A program made the position numbers and the translations under genes. The notes under the pieces are model-generated. The model searched no databases. It saw nothing but the letters and a program-made list of their open reading frames with translations, and was not told where the DNA came from. Source: Betaproteobacteria bacterium (GTDB taxonomy: Bacteria; Pseudomonadota; Gammaproteobacteria; Burkholderiales; SG8-39). From it: a stretch of 60,887 nt of DNA. Shown here in pieces: positions 52,822 to 60,840 of the stretch. Location: assembly GCA_016234705.1 (NCBI GenBank), contig JACRAS010000141.1, forward strand, positions 1 through 60,887. Direction: 5' to 3'. Position 1 is the stretch's first letter; each line of letters starts with the position of its first letter.

Positions 52822-54072
52822 ATGGCTATGACTCTCGTAGAGAAGGTGATGACCAGGGCGAGCCACGGGGACCCGGTGGTGGTTGGACAGGTGGTGGTCT
52901 GCGATGTCGATACGATCGTATTCCTCGATCTGCAATTTAATGACGCAATAGGCTGGCAAGAACCAACTCGAATCGCCGATCCCGATCGGGTCGTGATCAT
53001 AATGGATCATGCTGTACCAGCGCCTTCGATTGGCGACGCGGAAGCGGGTGTCAGGGCGCGTGCATTTGCGAAGCGTTTTGGAGTGCGTCGATTCTATGAT
53101 GTCGGGAGGCACGGGATTTGTCACCAGGTGATTGCGGAGGAGGGACTCGCGCGGCCGGGCGAGGTCCTCCTGTGCTCCGACTCCCACACCTGTGCTGCTG
53201 GCGCATTTGGGAGCTTGGCTCGTGGGCTTGGACCGGCCGAAATGCTCCAGATCCTGTGCCTCGGGCAAACTTGGTTTCAAGTGCCACCGACCATTCGGTA
53301 TCTATTGGAGGGGCAGCTGAGCGAAAAAGTGAGTGGTAAGGACGTATTCCTCTGGATTGCAGGCTCTTATGGCGCTGCGATGAATACGGCTCTGGAGTTC
53401 GGCGGACCGGGGCTGGCTACTCTGGGGCTGAGTGACCGCCGAACGATTGCAACGCAGGGCGCGGAAGTCGGTGCGGACTTCACGATGTTTCCAGCGGATG
53501 AAATTTGCGTCGACTACTTGCGACCGAGGTGCAGTGGCGAAAAAGTCGATACGTTTTTCGCTGATGAAGGAGCGCAATATCTGGACACCCGGTCGGTCAA
53601 CTTGGCACAGATCGAACCGCAAGTCGCTCGTCCCGGCACCGTGATTAATAACTCATTCGCGGTCACTGAGCTCGCGGGTACCCATATTGACCAGTTCTTC
53701 ATTGGCTCGTGCGCGAACGGGCAGTTGGAGGATCTCATCGTAGCGGCAAAGATTCTCGATGGAAAGCAAGTGGCGGCTGGTAGCCGGATGATTGTCACGC
53801 CCGCGTCGCAAAAGGTTTGGCGAGAGGCTGCCGCTGCGGGAATATTGGAAACCCTGGTAGCCGCTGGCGCAGTAGTGACAAACTCAACCTGTGGCGCGTG
53901 TCTCGGGTACCACATGGGGCTCATCGCCCCGGGCGAGCGATGCTTGACCTCGAGTACTCGGAACTTTCGTGGCAGGATGGGTAGCCCGGACGCGGAAATA
54001 TTCATGGCATCACCAGCAACGGTTGCTGCGTCCGCAATTGAAGGATGCATCGTTGATCCTAGGGGGACGTGA
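52822..54072 (+). CDS. LeuC/HacA-like dehydratase large subunit (second set)
   Basis: A 416-residue aconitase-superfamily protein of the shorter, archaeal-like LeuC/homoaconitase type. Cysteine ligands occur in FIGSCANGQLEDL (about 293-305) and NSTCGACLGYH (about 353-363). Other markers are IMDHAVPAPS, LLCSDSHTCAAGAFGSLARG and SSTRNFRGRMG. It is only distantly related to the LeuC-like protein at 49.5 kb. Base composition is visibly lower in GC than the flanking genes. It is translationally linked to a LeuD-like gene 1 base downstream. The substrate could be any malate- or citrate-like acid. Confidence 0.85.
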   Translation: MAMTLVEKVMTRASHGDPVVVGQVVVCDVDTIVFLDLQFNDAIGWQEPTRIADPDRVVIIMDHAVPAPSIGDAEAGVRARAFAKRFGVRRFYDVGRHGICHQVIAEEGLARPGEVLLCSDSHTCAAGAFGSLARGLGPAEMLQILCLGQTWFQVPPTIRYLLEGQLSEKVSGKDVFLWIAGSYGAAMNTALEFGGPGLATLGLSDRRTIATQGAEVGADFTMFPADEICVDYLRPRCSGEKVDTFFADEGAQYLDTRSVNLAQIEPQVARPGTVINNSFAVTELAGTHIDQFFIGSCANGQLEDLIVAAKILDGKQVAAGSRMIVTPASQKVWREAAAAGILETLVAAGAVVTNSTCGACLGYHMGLIAPGERCLTSSTRNFRGRMGSPDAEIFMASPATVAASAIEGCIVDPRGT

Positions 54073-54073
54073 C

Positions 54074-54595
54074 ATGGAACAGCAGTTGGTTTCCATAGGA
54101 CGAGCCTGGCTGTTTGGAAACGAGGTCGACACGGACAATATGTTCCCCGGCTTTGCGTTGAAGCTCCCGATTGCCGAGGCGGCACGGCACGTGTTCTACG
54201 CCCTGCGTCCGGGGTGGGCCAACGAGGTGAAGTCGGGCGACATAATCGTGGGTGGAAAGGCGTTCGGGATTGGTTCCAGTCGACCGGTAGCGCTTCTCCT
54301 GAAGCACCTTCGGGTGGGAGGAATTGTTGCCGAGGAATTCAACTCACTATTTTTTCGCAACTGCATTAACTATGGGCTGCCGCTAATGGTTATACCCGGG
54401 GTTTTGGATGTCATCAGAGAAGGAGATCAGCTTCGGGTCGATTTCGAGCAAGGGCTGATTCGGGTGGAGAGGACAGGTCAAATGCTCAAGGGTGAACGGT
54501 ATCCGCAGTTGGTACTTGAAATCTTGCGAGCGGGAGGCGTGATGGCACAGCTCGAGTCGAGAGGGCTAGTCCTTCCCATGCAGGGCGTCCGATGA
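54074..54595 (+). CDS. LeuD-like dehydratase small subunit (second set)
   Basis: A 173-residue small subunit. Motifs include LFGNEVDTDNMFPGFALKLP, whose loop decides substrate in this family, then GGKAFGIGSSRPVALLLKHL and FNSLFFRNCINYGLPL. The usual CGSSREHA reads IGSSRPVA; the serine-arginine pair is kept. The ATG at 54074 follows GGGGGACGTG and the large-subunit stop. It overlaps the dehydrogenase gene by 4 bases (ATGA). The distinct substrate loop argues against ordinary isopropylmalate, but does not name the acid. Confidence 0.84.
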   Translation: MEQQLVSIGRAWLFGNEVDTDNMFPGFALKLPIAEAARHVFYALRPGWANEVKSGDIIVGGKAFGIGSSRPVALLLKHLRVGGIVAEEFNSLFFRNCINYGLPLMVIPGVLDVIREGDQLRVDFEQGLIRVERTGQMLKGERYPQLVLEILRAGGVMAQLESRGLVLPMQGVR

Positions 54596-55767
54596 CAACC
54601 CATTGGAAGGGCCACACGGAAAGTTTCCCGCTCCGCAAACGTGGATCTGCTCATGTGGTTGTAATACCCGGCGACGACGCAGCGCCTGAGGCGATGTCCG
54701 CTGCCGTCAGGGTCCTACGCGCCGCGGCTTCGAACAGCATTGACTGGGAAGTGCTCCCGGACGGATATGCGCTGGCGTCTAAATCTCTTGCGGAACGTCA
54801 GAGCCTCGTCTTCGAAGCCATCGCTCGTGCAGACGCTGTCCTCTTCGGAGCCACCAGCGGAACCACGCCGGGTATTTGGGAGTTGCGCTGGGGTCGGGAG
54901 ACTTTTGCCAACGTCCGCCCGGTTAAGTGGAGGCGAGGGGTTCCGACACCACTACAAGATCCAAGTGACATCGACTATGTAATCGTTCGAGAAAACCTGG
55001 AGGACTTGTACCTGTGTCTCGAAGGTGGTCTGAGCGAATTGAAGCAATCCGGACTCAACCTCGTGCCGTGGTCTGGGCTGTCAGGCGCACTTGAAGGTTT
55101 CGCGCAAGGCGTGTCACGCCCACAGCGCTTTCAGGTGACCGATGAAGGGGCTTATGCGATCAAAATCGTCACGGCCGCTAATTGTGACCGGATTGCGCGG
55201 TTCGCGTTTGAGTTGGCGTGTCAGAGAAAGGAGATGGGGTACGCCGGGCGAGTAACGTGCTCCAGCAAGTACAACTTGCTGACACGAACCGACGGTCTCT
55301 TTGTCACGGTCGCGAGGACCGTGGCCGCAGAGTACCCGAACATTGAGTACAAGGAATACATCATTGATGACTTTGCCAGGAGAATCGTCGCGTCGCGTGC
55401 TGAACTCGATGTGGTGCTGCTGCCCAACTTATACGGTGACATTCTTTCGGATGAGGCGGCCGGGACGATCGGGGGTCTGGGGATGGCGCCAAGTGGTTGT
55501 TATGGTGAAAATTTTGCCTACTTCGAGTCGGCGCACGGATCGGCCCCGGATATCGCCGGCCGCAATTGCATCAATCCGATCGCGACACTCCTCTCCGGCA
55601 CAATGCTCCTTCGCTATCTGGGGGAGACCGAGCCTGCCGCACTCATCGAGGCGGCTATCGACACCGTGCTTCAAGACCAGCAGTTGCGAACCCCGGATAT
55701 CGGCGGGACCGGATCAACAACGGCTTTTGGAGACGCAATTATAGCAGCGATGAAAACCCATTCTTAA
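54592..55767 (+). CDS. TtuC/LeuB-like beta-decarboxylating dehydrogenase
   Basis: A 391-residue enzyme of the isocitrate/isopropylmalate/tartrate dehydrogenase family. It has FANVRPVKWRRGVPTPL and IDYVIVRENLEDLY in the manner of tartrate/malate dehydrogenase TtuC, the metal motif YGDILSDEAAGTIGGLG, and the NAD-loop ESAHGSAPDIAGRNCINPIA. The N-terminal GDGIGPE motif is changed to GDDAAPE, and a 20-residue N-terminal extension is present. It overlaps the LeuD-like gene by 4 bases. It should oxidise a 2-hydroxy acid and decarboxylate it to a 2-oxo acid, acting after the dehydratase. Confidence 0.85.
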   Translation: MTTHWKGHTESFPLRKRGSAHVVVIPGDDAAPEAMSAAVRVLRAAASNSIDWEVLPDGYALASKSLAERQSLVFEAIARADAVLFGATSGTTPGIWELRWGRETFANVRPVKWRRGVPTPLQDPSDIDYVIVRENLEDLYLCLEGGLSELKQSGLNLVPWSGLSGALEGFAQGVSRPQRFQVTDEGAYAIKIVTAANCDRIARFAFELACQRKEMGYAGRVTCSSKYNLLTRTDGLFVTVARTVAAEYPNIEYKEYIIDDFARRIVASRAELDVVLLPNLYGDILSDEAAGTIGGLGMAPSGCYGENFAYFESAHGSAPDIAGRNCINPIATLLSGTMLLRYLGETEPAALIEAAIDTVLQDQQLRTPDIGGTGSTTAFGDAIIAAMKTHS

Positions 55768-55952
55768 GGAGTGGACGGTGGGGAGCGTTGACGTAAATTG
55801 CCCGCATAAAAGTGGATCACTAAAATGGACGAGACGAACGGCTTGAGGCTCGGGCGATGGAGACCTCCGTGGATTTGTATTTGTTTCGTTGCCTGAATCT
55901 ACCCGTTGTCATCTGAACAACTGAAACTGAAACACTGAAGGAGGGAAATACC

Positions 55953-56930
55953 ATGATTACCACACTTAAAGGAAAGCTCGGCGCGCTCGCGTTTGCCGGC
56001 ACGATCGGCCTCGCGGTCCCCGCGATTGCCGAGGAAATCTCCGTCAGCAATTGGGGCATCACGATGTACGGCGCGCCCTACGCCGTGGCCATGGAGAAGG
56101 GCTTCTTCCGCCAAGCCGGCGTTGACATCACCGGCATCCTCACCTCCAAGGGTGGCGGCACCACGGTGCGCAACGTGCTCGCCGGTGGCCTGCCCTATGG
56201 CGAGGTTGCCCTGGCGGCCGCCATTACCGCGATCCGCTCGGGTACCGATATCAAGATCGTGAACTCCGGCGTGAACACCGTGGCCGATATACTGTGGGTC
56301 ACGATGCCCAACTCGGACGTCAAGTCGATCAAGGACCTGGTCGGCAGGAAATTGGCCATTACGAGCCCGAAATCGGTCACCGACATGCTGACGATCATGG
56401 TGCTCGAGGCCTCGGGCATCCCGCTCGACAAGGTGGAGCGGCCGGCGCTGGGTTCGATCGGCGCCGGTCTCACGGCGCTCGAAAGCGGCAGCGTGCAGGC
56501 GGCCGTCATCATCGACCCTGTCTGGAGCGCGCGCAAGGACCGCTACCGCGCCCTGTTCTACGTCAAAGACGTGCTGCCGCCGATGAACCAGATGGTCGGC
56601 ATCACCACGAGCGAGTTCGCGCGCGCGCAGCCGCAGAAGCTGCGCGCGATCATCGCCGGCCGGCGCATGGGTGTCGATTTCATCTATGCCAACCCGAAGG
56701 AGTCGGCGCTAATCGTAGCCAAGGCGTACAACCTCAAGCCCGAGGTGGTTGAGGCTACGATCAACAACTTGCTGCCGCTCCGGTACTGGAGCCGCGGCGA
56801 GTTCGACCTCAAGGGCATGAACGAGATGGTGCGCGGCCTCAAGATCATCGGCGAGGTTACGGGCGAGGTCGACTGGGACAAGATTATCGACCGCTCGTTC
56901 CTGCCGGCTGATCTGCGCGGCGGCTCCTAA
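55953..56930 (+). CDS. SsuA/Thi5-like ABC substrate-binding protein, copy 2
   Basis: A 325-residue periplasmic binding protein almost identical to copy 1 (51573-52550), with changes clustered in the signal peptide, around residues 90-97 and around 280-290 (VVEATINNLLPLRYW versus VMEIAVNNLVAFRYW). Nucleotide identity is very high from about codon 30 onward and falls off sharply upstream of the gene, showing one end of the duplicated segment. A good ribosome site (GGAGGG) precedes the ATG. It is followed directly by the ATPase and permease genes, so this is the copy in its ancestral setting. Confidence 0.9.
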   Translation: MITTLKGKLGALAFAGTIGLAVPAIAEEISVSNWGITMYGAPYAVAMEKGFFRQAGVDITGILTSKGGGTTVRNVLAGGLPYGEVALAAAITAIRSGTDIKIVNSGVNTVADILWVTMPNSDVKSIKDLVGRKLAITSPKSVTDMLTIMVLEASGIPLDKVERPALGSIGAGLTALESGSVQAAVIIDPVWSARKDRYRALFYVKDVLPPMNQMVGITTSEFARAQPQKLRAIIAGRRMGVDFIYANPKESALIVAKAYNLKPEVVEATINNLLPLRYWSRGEFDLKGMNEMVRGLKIIGEVTGEVDWDKIIDRSFLPADLRGGS

Positions 56931-56942
56931 GCCCCGCGCATC

Positions 56943-57773
56943 ATGTTGACCAACAACACCCATGCGGCGCTCGCCGGTGTCAGCCGGATCTACCCGGCTG
57001 CTGCCGGCCATGGCGAGGTCCACGCCCTCGGGCCGGTCGACCTGACGCTGGCGCGCGGCGAGTTCTTCACCGTCGTCGGCCCCTCGGGCTGCGGCAAATC
57101 GACGCTGCTCGAGGTGCTTGCGGGGCTTTCGCCCGCAAGCGCCGGCGAGACGAGCTTCGAAGGCAAGCCGGTCGAGGGCCGCGTGCCGGAAGGGGTCGGC
57201 GTGGTGTTTCAGGAGGACGCGAGCTTTCCCTGGCTTACGGTCCGGGATAACGTCGCCTTCGGCCTGCGTCGCGCGCTCGCCGATCCGGCCGAGGTCGAGC
57301 GGCGCGTACGCGATGCCATCGCCTTCATGGGCCTCAAGGATTTTGCCCGCGCCTACCCCGCTCAACTCTCCGGCGGGATGCGCCAGCGCGTGTGCATCGC
57401 GCGCACGTTGGTGCTCCGGCCGCGCCTGATCCTCCTCGACGAACCGTTCGGCGCGCTCGACGCCCAGACCCGCCTGCTCATGGGCGACGAGCTTCTGCGC
57501 CTGTGGCGCGAGACCGGCGCCACGGTGCTGCTCATCACCCACGCGCTCGACGAGGCGGCAATGCTTGCCGATCGCGTCGGCGCCATGTCGGCCCGGCCGG
57601 GCCGCTTCATCGACGTCGTGGCCACGGGCTGGCCGCGCGAACGCGACAGCCGCATTGTGGCGCGGCCCGAGTTCGGCGCCGTGACCGGCAGGCTGTGGGA
57701 GCTGCTGCGCGGGGAGTCGATCAAGGCGCTCGGTCATGCGACCGGGGGCCGCGCCGCCGGGATGCAGGCGTGA
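56943..57773 (+). CDS. ABC transporter ATPase (SsuB/TauB-like)
   Basis: A 276-residue ATP-binding subunit. It carries Walker A GPSGCGKST (about 43-51), the Q-loop GVVFQEDASFPWLTV, signature LSGGMRQR (about 143-150) and Walker B LILLDEPFGALD (about 161-172), then the H-loop in LLITHALDEA. It energises a nitrate/sulfonate-type importer. Its stop codon overlaps the next permease start (GTGA). A degenerate copy of this gene's first codons survives after binding-protein copy 1. Confidence 0.92.
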   Translation: MLTNNTHAALAGVSRIYPAAAGHGEVHALGPVDLTLARGEFFTVVGPSGCGKSTLLEVLAGLSPASAGETSFEGKPVEGRVPEGVGVVFQEDASFPWLTVRDNVAFGLRRALADPAEVERRVRDAIAFMGLKDFARAYPAQLSGGMRQRVCIARTLVLRPRLILLDEPFGALDAQTRLLMGDELLRLWRETGATVLLITHALDEAAMLADRVGAMSARPGRFIDVVATGWPRERDSRIVARPEFGAVTGRLWELLRGESIKALGHATGGRAAGMQA

Positions 57774-58543
57774 GCGCCGCCGCGCGTTCCTCGCGCCGCC
57801 TCGGCTGGCTGCGCACGGGACTCATCGTGGGCGCGCTCGCCGTCACCGAAGCGCTCTGCCGCATGGGGCTTATCAGCAAACAGGTCCTGATCCCGCCCAC
57901 CGAGATGGCCGCCTCGCTGGGAGCGCTCCTGCGCTCGGGCAAGTTCAACGGCGACATCGCGCAGACGCTCGGCTGCGTGGCCGCCGCGCTCGCGCTCGCC
58001 GTCATCTTCGGCTTTGCCGGCGGCGTGGCGCTGCACGCGCTTCCTCGCTTGCGCCGCGCCCTGGACCCGCTGCTCGCAACCTACTACGCCGTGCCGTTCT
58101 TCGTCTTCTACCCGGTGTTGATCTCATTTTTTGGTCTCTCCCAGGGACCGGTGATCGTGATTGCGTTCCTGTTCGCCGTGGTAGTAATGCTGATCAACAC
58201 CTTGAACGGCCTCGACCGCATCCCGCGGGTGCTCACCAAGGTCGCGCGCGTTCACCACATGGCCCCGCTCGACACCGCGTTCCGTCTCAAGCTACCCGCC
58301 GCGGCCCCCTATCTCTTCACCGGCCTTAAGCTCGCCGTCGCCTATACCTTCATCGGCGTCATCGCCAGCGAGTTCATCATGGCCTCCTCCGGCCTCGGTT
58401 TTCAGATCGCCTATACCTACAATAATTTCGACAATCGCACGATGTACGCACTGATGCTCTTCGTGCTGGCGCTGGTGACGATCGTCAACATGGGGTTGCA
58501 TGCATGGGAACAACGCCTGCTTGACCGCCGGGGGGGGCGCTGA
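57770..58543 (+). CDS. ABC transporter permease, first
   Basis: A 257-residue SsuC-type permease with about six membrane helices. The cytoplasmic coupling segment ARVHHMAPLDTAFRLKLPAA (about 161-180) matches the EAA loop family. The start is GTG at 57770 overlapping the ATPase stop. The frame is open far upstream inside the ATPase gene, but that part is not family-like. The stop overlaps the ATG of the second permease gene. Confidence 0.88.
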   Translation: MSAAARSSRRLGWLRTGLIVGALAVTEALCRMGLISKQVLIPPTEMAASLGALLRSGKFNGDIAQTLGCVAAALALAVIFGFAGGVALHALPRLRRALDPLLATYYAVPFFVFYPVLISFFGLSQGPVIVIAFLFAVVVMLINTLNGLDRIPRVLTKVARVHHMAPLDTAFRLKLPAAAPYLFTGLKLAVAYTFIGVIASEFIMASSGLGFQIAYTYNNFDNRTMYALMLFVLALVTIVNMGLHAWEQRLLDRRGGR

Positions 58544-59286
58544 TGGAGTCGTTCCGCCGCATAGCTGATGTGATCCTGCTGCTTGTGGCCCTGGTCGCGT
58601 TCTGGCAGGGGCTGTACTGGTTTGTCGGCGAGGTCGGGATTTCCAGCCCGTGGGAGACCGTGCTGCACGCACTCGAGCTTCTCGGCCAGCCGCAGTTCTG
58701 GCCCCATGTCCGGGAATCGCTCCACGCCTTCGCCTATTCGCTCGTCCTCGCCTGGATCGGCGGGGTCGCGATCGGCGTGTGGCTCGGCGCCCATCGCCTC
58801 TCGGGCGACGTCGCCGAGCCGATCCTGGTCGCGCTCTATTCCCTGCCCAAGGTGACGCTCTATCCCCTGATCCTGCTCGTGTTCGGCCTCGGCATGCCGG
58901 CCAAGGTCGCTTTCGGCGCGATCCACGGCATCTTCCCGGTGATGATCTTCACCTTGAACGCGGTCAAGAACATCAAGCCGGTCTACCTCAAGACGGCGCG
59001 CTCGATGAATCTCTCGCCCGGCCAGGCCGCGACCACGATTCTCATTCCCGCCACCCTGCCCGAGGTCGTGACCGGCCTGCGCGTCGGCTTCTCGCTCACC
59101 CTGCTCGGCGTATTGATCGGCGAAATGTTCGCTTCCCAGCGCGGCCTCGGCTTCATCATCATCAACGCCATCGGCCTCGACTACGTGCCGAGAATGATGG
59201 CGGTGACGCTGATGCTGTTCGTGTTCGCGGCCCTAGCCAATGCCGGGCTCCTCGCCCTCGACCGCCACCTGCACAAGCGGGTCTAG
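58543..59286 (+). CDS. ABC transporter permease, second
   Basis: A 247-residue SsuC-type permease with about six helices. The EAA-type loop ARSMNLSPGQAATTILIPAT (about 152-171) and the following LPEVVTGLRVGFSLTLLGVL are clear. It overlaps the first permease gene by one base. Two different permease proteins suggest a heterodimeric channel. It is the last gene of the transporter operon. Confidence 0.9.
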   Translation: MESFRRIADVILLLVALVAFWQGLYWFVGEVGISSPWETVLHALELLGQPQFWPHVRESLHAFAYSLVLAWIGGVAIGVWLGAHRLSGDVAEPILVALYSLPKVTLYPLILLVFGLGMPAKVAFGAIHGIFPVMIFTLNAVKNIKPVYLKTARSMNLSPGQAATTILIPATLPEVVTGLRVGFSLTLLGVLIGEMFASQRGLGFIIINAIGLDYVPRMMAVTLMLFVFAALANAGLLALDRHLHKRV

Positions 59287-59452
59287 TAGGTAGTCAATGT
59301 GAAATTGATGGATAAAGATGTTTGAGCTTGATGCGTCCCGCCAGTCGCCGGCGCGGACGCGGAGCCTCTGGTGATTAACGAAATGACGCGGAACGGCTCC
59401 CGCCGCGTCTGTTGCCGAAGCTGGTTTGCCGTTTTCGTCAGGCGCCGCCCGG

Positions 59453-60094
59453 CTACCAGCGCAGCAGCCGCGGCCCGATGAGCGCCCCGGCAGCGATGGG
59501 GATCAGCATGCCGAGCAGGTACCAGATCGCCAGGAACGGCGCTTCCATTTCCGGGCAGTGGAGCGCATAGATCAGCGCGCCGACCGACCCCGCCAGCAAA
59601 CCGGCGGCCGCGCCGGCCAGCGCAAGCCGCGTCGGCGCGAGTCCCTTCATCGCCCACAGTGCCGCCACGAACAGCGGCAGCGACAACAAGGCGACGGACA
59701 GCGGACACGCATTCCAGGTGCCGCCGAAAATCAGTTCCTCGCGTTCGCCGGCCGTCGCCGTCGCAAGGACCAGAGCGGCGAGCAGCCACATCGCGAGCAC
59801 CGGCGCGGCGAGCGCGGCAGGCACCCGCCCGAGCTGCACGCCCGGCCGCGACAAACGCGCCGCCGCGTACAACGCGCCCGCCGCAAGGCAGGCGGGAAAG
59901 ACGAGTTTCACCCAGAACATCGGCAGCCGCGCCGCCTCGGCCAGGTCGGGGCGCACGCCGAGCACGATCGCCATCAGCAGCGTCGCGCCGAACGCGCCCC
60001 AGCCGAGCGCGGCCGCATAGCGCCGCGCCGTCGCCCCCGGTTCCACCGCTCCCGCGCCGGCCGCCAGCATCATCACCAGGTCATCGGTTTTCAT
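59453..60094 (-). CDS. nrsF: NrsF-like anti-sigma factor (DUF1109)
   Basis: A 213-residue membrane protein with six predicted helices. It starts [20 protein letters not shown] and contains the [20 protein letters not shown] segment with the conserved cysteine. This is the DUF1109 family, whose Caulobacter member NrsF holds sigma factor SigF inactive until heavy-metal or oxidative stress. It overlaps the end of the sigma factor gene by 4 bases, so the two are coupled. Confidence 0.87.
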   Translation of the reverse strand: MKTDDLVMMLAAGAGAVEPGATARRYAAALGWGAFGATLLMAIVLGVRPDLAEAARLPMFWVKLVFPACLAAGALYAAARLSRPGVQLGRVPAALAAPVLAMWLLAALVLATATAGEREELIFGGTWNACPLSVALLSLPLFVAALWAMKGLAPTRLALAGAAAGLLAGSVGALIYALHCPEMEAPFLAIWYLLGMLIPIAAGALIGPRLLRW

Positions 60095-60651
60095 GTGCTA
60101 GCACCTCTTATCATTGCGGCCAGCGCCTTCAGCCCGCGGTGCACGCCCACTTTCACCGCCGACTCGGACATGCCGGTGGCGCGTGCCGCCTCGATCACAG
60201 ACAGCCCCTCCAGTTTCATGTATTGGATCGGCAGGCGCTGCCGCTCGGGCAATCGTTGCAGCAGCTTCGCCAGGTCGCGCCGCGCGTCGGCCGCCTCCGT
60301 ATCGGAGGAAGCGAACACGGTGAGTTCGTCGTCGAGCGGGTCGTTCATCGCCTCGCGGCCCGCGCGCCGGCGCAACAGGTCCACCATCTTGTAACGTGCG
60401 ATCGCGTGGACCCACGCCGTCAGCGGCTGGTCGGCCTCGTAAGTGTGGCGCTGGTTGTGCACCGCCAGCAGCGTTTCCTGCACCAGATCCTCCACGTCGT
60501 CAGGCAAGCGCGCAAGGCGCCGCCTCAGAAAAGCGCGCAAATGCGCGCTCAGTTCCTTGAGGAAGGCGTGATAGGCCGCACCCTCGCCGGCAAGCCCGCG
60601 GACCATCAGGTCGCGTAAACGGTCTTCCGCCGCGCTCACGCTGACTTCCAT
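60091..60651 (-). CDS. sigF: ECF sigma factor, SigF-like
   Basis: A 186-residue group-4 sigma factor. Region 2 reads [20 protein letters not shown] and [18 protein letters not shown]; region 4 reads [20 protein letters not shown] followed by [16 protein letters not shown]. The SigF-NrsF pairing is as in Caulobacter. An ATG at 60666 is possible, but the matching promoter's -10 element (CGAA) lies at 60657-60660, so translation probably begins at the ATG at 60651, close to leaderless, or at GTG 60639. Confidence 0.88.
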   Translation of the reverse strand: MEVSVSAAEDRLRDLMVRGLAGEGAAYHAFLKELSAHLRAFLRRRLARLPDDVEDLVQETLLAVHNQRHTYEADQPLTAWVHAIARYKMVDLLRRRAGREAMNDPLDDELTVFASSDTEAADARRDLAKLLQRLPERQRLPIQYMKLEGLSVIEAARATGMSESAVKVGVHRGLKALAAMIRGAST

Positions 60652-60656
60652 TGGTA

Positions 60657-60682
60657 TTCGCCGCATCGGCGCATCTGGTTAC
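60657..60682 (-). promoter_or_regulatory. SigF-type promoter for the sigma factor gene (autoregulation)
   Basis: On the minus strand GTAACC (60682-60677) is followed after exactly 16 bases by CGAA (60660-60657). This equals the -35/-10 pattern I recall for Caulobacter SigF promoters and lies at the 5' end of the sigma factor gene. Confidence 0.75.
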
Positions 60683-60731
60683 AGCTCTTTGCAAAAAAAG
60701 GGCCTGATTGCAACGAATTGTGCACTAGGCT

Positions 60732-60757
60732 GTAACCGGGCGCCAATTTTCTGCGAA
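60732..60757 (+). promoter_or_regulatory. SigF-type promoter for the divergent secreted protein gene
   Basis: GTAACC (60732-60737), 16 bases, then CGAA (60754-60757), the same pattern as on the other strand. It is 83 bases before the ATG at 60841. Confidence 0.78.
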
Positions 60758-60840
60758 CTACCTGTCACGCCACCTGCTCCGGCGCCATTCCGGCCCGAAG
60801 CGCGCGGCGACTCACCCAATCATAGACAGGAGCCTTACCC

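Noticed and set aside
55788..55826. Possible sigma-70 promoter (TTGACG followed by TAAAAT) upstream of binding-protein copy 2
   Set aside because: The spacing between the hexamers is 27 bases, too long, and no -10 lies at 16-18 bases.
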